The notes under the pieces are model-generated. The model was not told the DNA's origin, ran no database searches, and was given only the letters and a program-made list of their open reading frames with translations. Below are positions 11,101-21,290 of a DNA stretch of 64,000 nt, in pieces. The stretch's first letter is position 1. Each line of letters begins with the position of its first letter. The translations under genes were made by a program, and so were the position numbers. The DNA lies in assembly GCA_000310025.1 (NCBI GenBank), contig FN649743.1:4402774-4466773 (forward strand). Reading direction: 5' to 3'. Origin of the DNA: Ectocarpus siliculosus. Lineage: Eukaryota; Sar; Phaeophyceae; Ectocarpales; Ectocarpaceae.

Positions 11101-14100
11101 ATGAAGTTCTATCTCCATGGTATGGGAGTTCTTTGGAAGTTTCCGGGTGTTCAGTGTTAGGACCGCGAATGCATCATCATTATCTCTTCGGGAACAAGCA
11201 TTGCTGGCGGGGTCCGGGCGCCGACCCCGCCAGTAGGATGGTCCCCCTGCACGACACAGGCAGGTTTTCGCTCCACAAAACTAATCGTACAAGTATCGAC
11301 ATCGAAACCTACGACAAGCATCGTTACACCGAACAACACCCGCAGCATCACCACAAGAACCAGATCCTCACTTCGGGACATCCACACGACAACACCCACC
11401 TGACCGATCGTCGTGCTTTTTTTTCGGCGTCCCTTTTTTGGTGTTGCGTTGTGGTTACGTCCTTGTGTCACCCCCTTGCTTCTGGTGTTGGCGTTTTTTT
11501 ACCGTTGCAGGTGCTCGACCGGGGAGCAGAAGGCGGCGGCGGTGTTCCAGGTCCTCCAGATGGACCCCACCTTCGTGGGCGGAGACCTGGAGTACATGAG
11601 GGCCGATCTCTTCTCGGGATCAAGGCTTTACATCACGGCAAGCAGCCTCACTGGTAAGCGGAGGGGGGGGGGAGGTTTAGATCGCCGCATGCTAAAGGGG
11701 CCTTCGCATCACCGCATGCGGCCTCACAGGCAGACGGGGGGGGCTGTTTATCACTGCATGCAGCCTTACAGGTAGAGTGGGCTTTAGATCACCGCATGCG
11801 GCCTCACATGTAGGCCTTCGAATCACTGCATGCGGCCTTACAGGTAGAGGCGGCGGCTTTTGATCACCCCATGCGGCGTCACAGGTAGATTTTTTTTTTA
11901 CATCGGTGCATCGCCTCACAAGCATAGGGGGGGGCTGTATATCACCGCATGCAATCTCACAGGGTAGAGGAGGGTAGAGGAGGGGGGAAACACACATTGA
12001 ACCAAACTTTGTCACTTGAAAAGACATTTCAATTCATGTTGACTGTACCAACATGCTTCCGATATCGTGTTTTCCGACGCGTGGTATGTATGCGTGCCGA
12101 TCAAGTCACCCGGCGTCATCCTGTGTCTTGTAATGCATGAAAACCCTTGAATATTTCCCGGTTCCACGCGATACTTCGGAGGCTGGCGCCATGCCTCGGC
12201 GGCCTGAATAACACTCTTCCGTGCATGCTCTTCGTCGACCCGCTTGAACGCGAGACCACCGTCACTATTGTTCCCCCCGGCCTCCGTTTTTTTTTTTTGC
12301 GGTAACCCTAATGGTAGTCGAGTAGATCATGTTTTGCGGGGTCGAAAACCCTCACTCCGCACAAAGGGGATAATCACACCACGTTGTGTTAAGTTAGTCA
12401 AGCACCCTCGCGGCAGTTACACCGTGCTTGTAACTGTCTCTGGAAGTGAAAGCACCAGAAAATAAATTAAGTCATTCGCAGCTGTCCTCCGTAAGCAAGG
12501 AAGTAAGCACAAGATGCCGAGCACCCTTAGCAGGATTCAGCGCATCCTCCATGCGACTCGCCAAATACCTCACGGTGCTTCGCGCTTGGTGATGTGAGAG
12601 CCTGGTCCGGTGAAAAACCGGCGTGCTCCGTCCCGGCTTTGTGGGGGTGCGAGGTGAATGGTCCAACGACTACAGCTTGCACGGCTATGAGTACACCCCC
12701 CCCCCCATACACACACCTACCTTCGTGACGTCCCCTCCCGGGGCCCCAGATCATGGCCTTTAGAAGAAGTCTCCGTTTTTTAGCCACGCTGAGGCTGTCG
12801 TCATTTCGTTGATCAGCAGAATAGCGCCTTCGGTACTAACGATACAGGCTCACGCAAACAACTGGTCGGCCAAATGTCAGCGTGTTGTTGTCGGCCGAAC
12901 CTTGATATTCTGGTTCTAGCCCAACATCCCCTCGCTCCCATGAACGAACCTTCGTGATCATGCCTCGTTCGTTTGCAAACCCCGTCGCGCTCAGGGCCCA
13001 TTCCGTCGCAGGTCGGCGACATGACCATTCTGCGGGCGGTGGTCTTGTCCGGCAACCAACTGTCAGGTATGCACAACTTGTTTTTTTTATTGCGACCGTA
13101 AGTTGTCGCAGGAACCTCCTCCTTCTCCCGCGCAGCTTTGAAAGATTCGTCCTCCGTGACGCCCACGGGGCCTGTGTGGTGTACGTCCTCCGTTCAACTT
13201 CCCAATAGGGAACTGCTAATGCCATTGAAAACAAGATTTATCGTTTTTTCAGCAGATATGTTCGAAACGGTTCGAAGTGTTCGAGTGCGTTGCGGGGCTG
13301 CACCCGCGTGTGCTAACAAAACTCTGATTCTCCTGTGTCCCTATCTCTGTGTTCCTGCGTCTGTCTATCTGTCTGTCTGTCTGTCTGTCTATCTATGTGC
13401 ATGCTTGTGGCGTTGTGGCCTTCTCTCACCCCCGTATGCTCCAAGGCTGCATCCCCACCGAACTCGGAAAGCTCGTCAACCTCAAGGAGCTAAATTTGAG
13501 TGAGAACACCCTCAGCGGTGAGTGCGTCCATCCCTTCGATCGGATACCGGCACGCTAAGCGTCCGCAAGAGCGTTGGCTGCGAAGCAACGGCTACTCCGA
13601 GCAAGTACTAGTACCGTATCTTGATCGAGCAATACTGATCTCTCCTTGCGACCCTGAACACTCTGTATCAAGTGTGTGTCGTAGGTCCGAAAAAGGAAAT
13701 GCTCTCCAGTCTGCGAACCCCCTTGAGAGGCGACCGGCGGCGTGTCGAGAGCGGGCGGCAGGACCTTCTTGATCTCATATTCGGAGTAATACAAAGACAA
13801 TGTTATCGTTTTGAGACCGTCAGGCTGCGGTCGCCTCGCGAGAAGCATCCTCAAGTGACCCCGAACGAGATGAGATAGATGACAACAAAGCGCCCCACTT
13901 GGTAGGGTAGTTGGGTGTTCACAGAGCCTCTTCGATTTTACGGTTTCTACGCCGTTGGTTCCAGTTTCGTTCAAGGAAAAACGTTTTCGCGGGTACACTT
14001 CGAAACGTCCTTGTCTCCGAGATGTAATGCCTTCTTGTGCGTCTGGTACTGCGAACGGTTTGAGGCTGTAGGGCAGTCGTCATCCCCTGTGAGCCCCGCC

Positions 14101-17100
14101 CCTCTAAATGGCGACGGCGAACAGCGCGACCAAGAGCGACGTAGCCATAACAGAGGGTCAAATCGGGACAAAAACACGCGAGCACGCTTTGTAATCCGCT
14201 GGCTCATCCGACAGGAGGGTTGCGGCATGGATTGGACAACAGGGGTCGAGTCTTGCGAAAGGAGCAGTCACAACAGTACGATCGCGCATCAATCCTGCTG
14301 TCCCGGGACCATTCTTAAAGAAGCCTCTCTCCTTCGTCGCTTTGCTCCATCCGGCTCGTCACTAGCTTTGGCGCACACCTTCGTTCCCTGCAGTTCATTT
14401 TTATTCGTTCTGAACCTTTCACCCCACTTTGCTGCTGCTCTAATGGTTGCATTTTTTCCCGATATGTGCGTGTGTGTGTTGTTGGCGTATATTGCAGGTC
14501 CAATCCCTGTGGAGCTTACGAAACTCGGGGCGCTCATGGTCCTGAATCTGTCTACCAACGCTCTCACCGGTAAGCGAGTATTGTAGTTGCAGGCTTCCCT
14601 TTTTACTTTTGTTTTGGAAGCTGCTCCTGTTGTGTAGTCTTTTGCGGATTGTTCTCTCTGCGGTCGACGAAGGCTGGCCATCAGCCGCGTTGCTTTCGAA
14701 GGCCGACAGTTACGCTTTCCTCGATAAGGTTACCGCGGCCTTGTTTCGCGGGTTTTCCAACGACACGTGTTCGAGCGCACGTGCCCACCACCCAAAACTA
14801 CGTCCTGTGGGAACGATTGCCCCGTCCTCTCGAGGACGGGCTGTCACTGATCTAACCGCGTAGGCACGCAAAACATGAGCACACCACGACCCCGAACTGC
14901 ACAAAGAAATTCTTACTTCCTTCTTCCTTCGCCGCAGGGTCTATCCCGGCGGGACTGTCGGATCTGCAGCTGCTGACCACACTCATGCTCGCGAAGAACC
15001 GGCTTACCGGTGAGTGCAGGTTCCGCGCGGTGATATGGTGCCTGCCGTGGTGGAAAAGTCGTTGTTTGGGAGCGTTCGCTTGGGTGTGGTCGTGGTCGTG
15101 TGAACTTGCACGGGTAGTTAGGGTGTTGTGGAGAACCGGATGGGTGGTCCTTTTTGGTCGTCGGTTCCGGTCGACATCGTGTGGCAGCAGCTGCGCCCTA
15201 CCGCGCGTTCGAGTCGACGCGTGAAGCGTTCACTCCATGGGTGGCAGCGCTTGACGGAGTTGATGCTGATCGACGTTGCCACCAAGGCCGATGTTTTCGC
15301 CTTTCGAAGAACGCGGCCCGGCATGATTGGAACGGACTGAGATGTCGAGGTTGGGGATTGTGTGAAGTGATGCCTACCGCTGCTCGGTGTTTTGGGGGTC
15401 TCGGCTGTGTTCGTTTTTTCCCGCTGGCTCTACGACATGAGCTGCAGAAAATGGGATACAACGCAAGGGACGAGACAGAGAGCGGAAACTACATACTTGT
15501 ACCTCGCAATTCTCTCTCTACAAGGTCGAACATAGCACGATGGCTGAGCGCTCTGACGCGATGCGAGGATGGTGAACTACAGATCCATGCTGCTGATGTG
15601 TTTCTGTTCATTTGTTTTTCCTGCTTCCCCCAAAGGGGAAATCCCTTGCGAGCTGGGCGGTCTCCCGGCCCTTCAGAAACTGGACCTCAGCCAAAACCAG
15701 CTCACCGGTAAGCAGGATGGCGCCTCGCCTTTTTTGTTTTTTCTTTCGCCTGTACAGTAGGAACCTTGGGTGGCCATTGACGGATCCATGAAGACATATG
15801 TTATTTCCCGGTGGAATGTGTAGCCGCCGAAAAGGGTGAAGACGGGAAGTAGACCTGACGCCGGGATAGTGGTGACACAGCCGCACGACAAAACGGAGAG
15901 GTGTGCCTTCCGCTATAACCAACCGCTTGAGGGTCTCAACCGTTACACACTTGCTGCCTTGGGGCACAAAAGACGAGAATATCGTCTTTGTCGCTTGTTC
16001 TGCCGTCATCACACCTCGCCTCGAACCCCGTAGCCAACTCGTGGGCGAGGATAAATGTTTTTTCCCTTCTTTTTTCGTCTGCCTACGGCTACACAACCAC
16101 GCCCGGAGCCCGCGGCTCCGTGGCTTGGTAGTCGATATAATCATTTTGCAGAGGACCCTTGTGGTTGTTGCCGTTGTTGCCGTCGTCGTTGTTGTCCTTG
16201 TCATTGCTGCAAAAAAAATGACAGCTTTTTTTGTGACGTTCGTTACCTTCAACCAACCTTGCGCCGTGGGTGTTGATCAGCCCTCACCTTGGAGACCGTT
16301 CAGAAGCCTTACGGGAAACGTAGACTTTTGTAGGGTGTGAGCCAGCCCCTCGTTGGCCACATAAGTCTCAAAAGAGTTGCCGATACACGACGAAGTCCCG
16401 TCACTGACTTTTTTTTTTCTCGTCTTCCTCCAAGGTCGGGGCGGGTTGTTTTCACCGCTCCTCACAACCTCTCCCGGACCCACCTCCGCCCAGCTACCTT
16501 CCCAGCTTGAACCCCAGCTGCATTCCCAGTGTCACCCTACCCCATGCTCTTGAAGGCTCCACATCCGTGACCCATGGCCGTCGCTGTCTCAAGTTAGCGA
16601 ATTTTTCGACCTCTGCTGCGCTTTTCTTAGTTTACTCCGCATCCGTCATCTCGAACGAAGTCAGCTCCGCCTACCGGTAGGATTCTAACAATATATCGTG
16701 CTGGTGGAACTCCGCGCCTCCCCGCAGAGTTCGGGGTAAAATGTGGGGACAACGGTAGCCCACGACCGAACGATGATGGCATAAACCCTTGCTTGATTAA
16801 CATGAACCGCCTTGCCCAATCTTCGGGGGGGGGGGGAGGGGGGCGCACTCGGACCTCCAACAGCATACCCCTCACAAACACCTATCCCGCTTGTCCCCAA
16901 AGTCTATCCGTAGTTGCTTTGTCGCTTCTAGATTGTCCCGCCCACCCAGTTCCCAACATGTTATTGAGTTCCTCAGTAGGTGGATGAAACACCCACTGCG
17001 TAGTCGCACACGGAGGACAACCTCTCAGGAAGACCGTATTGTAGTAGGCGCTCGGCTATTGGTTGTTGTTGGCGGTCACCTTGGTATGGTGTTGCACCCT

Positions 17101-18736
17101 GGAGAATGGGATGGATGTCTATCGCTCGGTCTTGGAGTGGAAAATGGTGAATTGATTGCTTATCGGAGAAAAAGGGGATGGCTAGTGCGCAGTCTTGCAC
17201 TAAAAAAAGAGTGAAATCATGGCCAATTTTCGGAGAACGTGATGTATGTCTATCGCTCGGTCTTACAGTGGAAAATAGTGAAATGATGATCACATCTCGG
17301 AGAACGGGGTGGATGTCTATCGCTCAGTCTTACAGAAGAAAAAGAGTGAGATGCCCGTGTCTGCCATTTGTCGGATTTATGGTTGGCCAGGCCCCATCCC
17401 GGAAGAGCTTGGGGAGGGGCTCAGCAACCTCCAATCGATGTCCGTCGGGAAGAACAAGCTCACAGGTAGGAGAGACTGTGAGACGGGAAATCTTTGGTGT
17501 CCATTGAAATCAGAGAGAACATCGCTGGGATGGCGTGCGGGGGATACGTAAGTTGTACAAACTCGTCTTTGTCCTCCGTGAGGCTGCTGCTGTAGTCGTG
17601 TGCTCTGGATGTTTTTGGTTGGTTCTTCCGGTGGAGGAACAACAAATTACTGTAGAAGGATTCTTCCTCCGTTCTTTCTTCTCTCCCTTCCGTTTTCTCT
17701 CCCTTCCCTTTTCTCTTCCTCCGTTTTTTTTTTCTCTTTTTTCCTTTTTCCTCCTTCTTTCTGACTGTTTCGTGCATTTCTCTCGCGTACTAACATAAGA
17801 TACCACAGCCCCTGGACTGATTTGCAGCGCTCGATTACTCCTCGACCAAGAGGATGCCGAAGGCAAACGATATGTGTTCGGAAAGCTCTCGAACCGACGG
17901 TTCCAAATGCGCCGTTTTCGGCACCGTTACTGTTTTCGTTGCCGAGTAATCAAGCTTTGAAAATCTGTCCAGGGGTCGTGATATCTTATGCAACTTACTG
18001 CATCGCTTTCAAAATGCTCCTTTCGCTCTCTACATCATTCCTTAATTCTTGTCTATGATCCCCGCCGCCCCCCCTCCATACCCTGCACCGCTTTGTCCTG
18101 TTGGCTTCTCTGTCGATTTCCGCACTTGTGTCTGCACCTGGCTGCCTTGAACCTTGTTTTTTTCGTTTGTTGCTCTGAACTGAACGACGTGTAGGCAGCG
18201 TCCCTGAGTCCCTGCGGAGTCTTTCCCAGCTCAAGTCACTGGTCGTTGCGAGCAACATGCTTACTGGTGAGGGTCACGGGTCATTCTGTCTGTCGCCAAG
18301 ATCGGGCCGGAGCTGTTTGTATCTTTTATCTTGACGAGCCAGAATACGTTGATTGTGGCCACCAAACACTCGGTTGTAGGGGAGTGCGCTGCGGCAGTGT
18401 TTGTTGCTTTCAGCCTGTGCATCGTTTCTTACGCATTTGATGGTGCCTTTGCGGGACGTTGTGGTACGTTGTGTTGCTTCAATGCTGCTAAACGTTTCTC
18501 GAAAGCGATTTGCCAACAGCACAGCACTCCCCACCGGCGGATACCCCCCTTTCTTTCTCGATGCTATCGTCAACGGCAATGCTACATAGTGGCATCACTA
18601 TTGACTCGAGATAAATCCCACGGTGATTTTTGTGAGTTGTACGAATCATTGATGCTCGGAACTAGGTTTGTTTTTGTCTTTTCTCGGTCTTCTCCTGGTG
18701 CAGATCCCCATTCGCACAATGCTAATCTTTGTGGTG

Positions 18737-18796
<60 letters not shown>

Positions 18797-18986
18797 CGTA
18801 CTGGTTTTCGATGGCATGGCAGGCGCGAAAGAGGCCGAGGCGGATCTCAAGCCCGACCTGCACCCCGAGTGCGTCACCGACTTCCTTCCTCAAGAAGAAC
18901 CGGAAGAGGAGGAGGAAGAAGAAGAAGAAGAAGAAGAGCTTCCGGAGGAAGTCGAAGGCGAGCTGGAAACCGATCTCATGGTATAA
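6838..18986 (+). CDS. Multi-pass membrane protein fused to an exon-per-repeat LRR domain (14 exons, 609 aa)
   Basis: Exons: 6838-7180, 7810-8044, 8812-8920, 9387-9652, 10168-10230, 11511-11653, 12995-13066, 13446-13517, 14498-14569, 14938-15009, 15636-15707, 17391-17465, 18195-18266, 18823-18986. They join to 1830 nt, with every intron GT-AG and in phase. The ATG at 6838 follows an in-frame TAA. Residues 1-114 are low complexity (proline- and glycine-rich, with the repeat RSLS(I/V)NSD). Residues 115-317 hold three or four membrane spans. Residues 318-386 are a linker ending in an LRR-like cap (LYITASSLTG). Residues 387-555 are seven plant-type LRRs, and an acidic glutamate-rich tail ends at TAA 18986. 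The likely role is recognition or signalling at a membrane (inferred from LRRs plus membrane spans). No kinase, GTPase or NB-ARC domain is visible. Confidence 0.8.
7195..7500 (+). repeat. Tandem repeat of about 88 bp in intron 1, each unit with a GTGAGT motif
   Basis: Three to four diverged units follow the exon 1 donor. Each has a core of the type gtgagtctatcgaa preceded by aaagagaa, with units centred near 7265, 7350 and 7430. The repeated GTGAGT is a copy of a strong 5' splice site sequence. Confidence 0.7.
8050..8110 (+). repeat. CAG-rich trinucleotide repeat directly behind the exon 2 donor
   Basis: An imperfect (CAG)n/(CAA)n tract begins about five bases after the donor at 8045. It is intronic in the model, since reading through the donor breaks the phase match with exon 3. 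Confidence 0.85.
9935..10065 (-). mobile_element. SINE head fragment
   Basis: Related to the tRNA-like heads of the SINEs at 5357-5795 and 12288-12705 (shared tgtagggatgcgaggtcaat core, followed by a C-run), with no body or A-tail. It lies in intron 4 of the membrane-LRR gene. Confidence 0.55.
10565..10720 (+). repeat. (CAGA)n microsatellite in intron 5 of the LRR gene
   Basis: Imperfect CAGA/CAGG tetranucleotide tract, interrupted near 10675-10690. Confidence 0.9.
11660..11975 (+). repeat. Intronic minisatellite with CAG|GTAG motifs
   Basis: About seven diverged units of 40-48 bp immediately follow the exon 6 donor. Each contains atcaccgcatgcggc and then a cctcacaggtag-like end, so most units carry a CAGGTAG string resembling an acceptor fused to a donor. 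G-runs of 6-9 bases separate several units. Confidence 0.8.
12288..12705 (-). mobile_element. tRNA-derived SINE, full-length copy 2
   Basis: Collinear with copy 1 (5357-5795) across head, body and A-tail (T-run at 12288-12298 on the plus strand). It sits in the intron between the exons ending at 11653 and starting at 12995, in opposite orientation to the host gene. Confidence 0.75.
14790..14880 (-). mobile_element. tRNA-like SINE head
   Basis: The minus strand carries a box A-like GCGGTTAGATCAGTGAC segment, a self-complementary cccgtcctcgaggacggg hairpin and a box B-like GTTCCCACAGGAC. It is the same unit as at 23805-23900 and 24650-24760, including the shared aaaacatgag end. It is intronic in the LRR gene. 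Confidence 0.6.
17095..17350 (+). repeat. Tandem repeat of about 70 bp before LRR exon 6
   Basis: Three to four diverged copies of a unit containing gatgtctatcgctcggtctt, then ggaaaat.gtgaaatgat and tcggagaa. It ends about 45 bp before the acceptor of the 75-nt LRR exon. Confidence 0.75.
17794..17990. mobile_element. MITE, family 2, copy 1
   Basis: Terminal inverted repeats begin CATAAGATA and end TATCTTATG. They continue inward as CCCCTGGACTGATTT on the left and AAATCTGTCCAGGGG on the right. A relative with the same CCCCTGGACCGATTTTCAA arms lies at 60161-60331. At 197 bp with no coding capacity and long inverted ends it fits a MITE. It is inserted in the intron before LRR exon 18195-18266. 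Confidence 0.75.
18737..18796 (+). repeat. (CCTG)15 microsatellite just upstream of the last acceptor
   Basis: Fifteen perfect units end 26 bases before the acceptor of the final exon (18823), so the repeat occupies the polypyrimidine-tract/branch-site zone. Confidence 0.95.
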
Positions 18987-21206
18987 TCCGCATCAAAACG
19001 ACTGAGCTGCATGCGGCCTACGTGAATGGATTCTCCGAGCTGGACGACTTCGAGATGGGCGTAGTACGATAGGTCGCTCCCGTGAACCACGGGCAGAAAG
19101 ATTAGTGGTCACCGCCGAGCCAACGTGTGTGTCGTTGCTGTTAACATCGAAGGCTCAAACCAGCTGACCAAGGAAAATACGTCAGTCTGTGAGTGCGCTT
19201 GAAAACAGGTAAACGGTTCTAAAGGCCATGATCTGGGGCCCCGTGAGGGGCCGTGTGTGTGTGTGCGTGTGTTTTGAGCCCATGCTCGTCTCCGGAATTG
19301 GTGCTTGTCTATTCCGTTTATTTTCAATCCAACAAGCAAGTTCTACGCATTATTTTGGAACTCATGCATAGAGTCGATCGTTGTTGGGCTTGAAATGGAA
19401 GCGAGGAAAGAAAATGGCTTTCTTTGCGAACTAGGTCCTTGTGACGTCAGTTGACGTATTTTATTATGCTCAACAACTGTGGTTTCGAAGGCAGCTGGCA
19501 TCCTTGGAACTGAAGCTGGCCTTTTTCTCGAGTGATGCTGATTCTCAGAAGTTCCGCAAGTGCACCAGAGACTTTAATATTTCGTCGTTGTTGTCGTGCG
19601 GGTCTTTCGGTCTCGTTTATTTTCTTTTGCTGCAGTGTTTGTCGTTTCTGTTTTTGTTGACGCCGTCTCTTTTTGGGCAACCAAGCCGGGCTCAATGGGT
19701 ACTGTAGAATCCTTGAACGGCTTTTGCAATGTTGCCGCTAAGCATCGCCAACGCGGAATTTATACAGCGATCGAAACAGTCCCCACAACGAACCATCAAC
19801 CGCCAGACCATGAATGGTATGGTATGTTTCCATGGGTGGTACAATGGGAATATGGGGTTTTGTGTGGTATACGGTGTATGGGTTTATTTAGGTTGTGCGA
19901 GCCACCCCTGTCAGGCGTGGCGTCGCTCTGGAATGGGGCGGATATATGTGAGATGAGAGCGGGATGGAGGATTTTCGAGGAAGAGATTGGGACATCGTGT
20001 GCTGCAAAGGGTGATGTTGGCAACTATGTAAGCCAGTGTTGTCTCGAAAATGACACCTACCGCAATATCGGTACGTGTGTGTGCGTGCGAGGCCGTGGAT
20101 TGAGTGTTTTCGTCTGTGGATTCGAGGGCGTAGATTGCTGTCCGTCGTACTCTATCCACGTTTGGTCCCTTCGCATGCGGTAGGTGTGGTTGGAAAGCGC
20201 GAAAGGCCCTGCTTTTAGTGATTTGTTGTAGTTGCGCCGTTCTCCCGTTGGCACGCATTGTATCGGGCAGCCGTTGGCGCTGTACGGGATCGCACCAGGG
20301 CGTGCATATTTCTTGCAGTCTGCGGGCAAACTGTGGTACGTAGTTCTTTCCAATCACGCCAGGCAACAGTTATGGTTGTCATTTATGTCTTGAGTTCTCC
20401 TCCGGTACACCTTACCCTACATGTAGATACTGTCCTCCCGCCATCGAGCTGTGTGCTCTTGGTCGTGGTGGTTCGGTTTGTGTTTCCCCTTGGGCATTCG
20501 GCTGGGGGAGATGTTCGTACTTATGCTTGATTTTCACCAAGCAGTTGTGTGAGGTGATCGCATGTACCATCGTGTTTGCGTTGTTTTCCTGATGCACCCG
20601 TTGTGAAATCCCTGGTCGGGGGTCCCGTTCGATGGGCGGGCTGGGAAGAATGGGTCTCCTGGGCTAGGACGGCAAGTAGTTTAGACCCTTCTGCGGAGTA
20701 AGAGAGCTCACACGAGAGAAACCGATTGCTTGCGTGTATCGTTGGAAGGAGTTGGTTTCGAACGATCCGGGTGACATACATCCTGTTTGTTGAGGAACCA
20801 ACAAGGCGTCGTCATCCTCTGCTGTGAAAACCCATCATCATTGGGATTGACGCTGTCATACCCGAATGAATGGTCCTGCAAGTGCAATACGTGCCCATCG
20901 CCGACACTGATGATTCGTTAGATGTCTTGTTCTGCAATTCACAAATTCTCAGCGGCCCACCGATACAAGTGTGAGGGCATGATACAGCACTGTTGTTGCG
21001 TTCTTGACCCCATTTCGTGGAAGTCTCGAGGCGGCGAAAATTGTGTAGACTACCGTAGACTACGACTGTAGAGTGGTCTCTCTACATGCGGCAGGAGCAA
21101 CTTCAGATATTCCATTTTTTGCTGAAGGTGTACCAATATTTACGTAGACTATCTCTGCGCACAAGGGTCCATTCCACTTGATCTCGTTTTTCATCACTGA
21201 ACATAA
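18987..21206. other. Spacer, nothing recognised
   Basis: 3' flank of the membrane-LRR gene and following DNA. A short GT-rich run lies at 19251-19272. No splice-consistent exon with a recognisable protein was seen on either strand. Confidence 0.5.
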
Positions 21207-21290
21207 CCGGTCGCCCCGGTGATCTAGTGGGTACCCTCACAGCCTACTATGGGCCAGGTCGTGGGTTCGAGTCCTGGCAAAGTGAGTTCG
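21207..21290 (+). mobile_element. tRNA-like SINE head
   Basis: Contains a box A-like TGATCTAGTGGG and a perfect box B, GGTTCGAGTCC, spaced like a tRNA. The T-stem and acceptor stem pair poorly, so it is a tRNA-derived repeat and not a functional tRNA gene. The entry sequence ggtcgccccggtg.tctag recurs at 53445-53530 on the minus strand. Confidence 0.55.

Larger units (their letters stand above)
6838..11653 (+). other. N-terminal membrane module of the LRR gene (exons 1-6)
   Basis: Exon 2 carries ITPIVLLSSFVGDLDLITDW, exon 3 KLALFFAIVGTVMWALS, and exon 4 LANVFLEDVPQFIITVI followed by a second hydrophobic stretch, NLCASGLSLCAKIV. The acidic DLDLITDW and the proline-glutamine in EDVPQF recall XK-related/Kell-blood-group-like membrane proteins, where similar D..TD and PQ motifs occur; this is a weak family resemblance, not an assignment. 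Exon 5 is a short lysine-rich helix (KKKAKAAEK). Junction phases are 1, 2, 0, 2, 2, 1, all compatible. Because the LRRs follow the last span, their side of the membrane depends on whether there are three or four spans. Confidence 0.65.
12995..18266 (+). other. Array of seven single-LRR exons (phase 1-1)
   Basis: Each exon encodes one repeat starting inside a Gly codon (G split 1/2) and reading (G)xIPxEL..L..L..L.LS.N.L(T/S)G. Examples are CIPTELGKLVNLKELNLSEN and PIPVELTKLGALMVLNLS. Six exons are exactly 72 nt. The one at 17391-17465 is 75 nt because of one extra codon. All introns are phase 1 at the same Gly, so any exon can be lost, gained or reordered without a frameshift. Introns vary from about 370 bp to about 1.7 kb. 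Known context: exon shuffling of LRR units has been proposed for Ectocarpus LRR-GTPase and NB-ARC-TPR genes. Confidence 0.85.

Noticed and set aside
18331-19005. Lysine/arginine-rich reading of the last LRR exon
   Set aside because: Phase from the preceding LRR exon (split Gly codon) demands the acidic frame ending at 18986.
21207-21290. Functional tRNA gene
   Set aside because: Boxes A and B are good, but the acceptor and T stems pair poorly and relatives occur as dispersed repeats.
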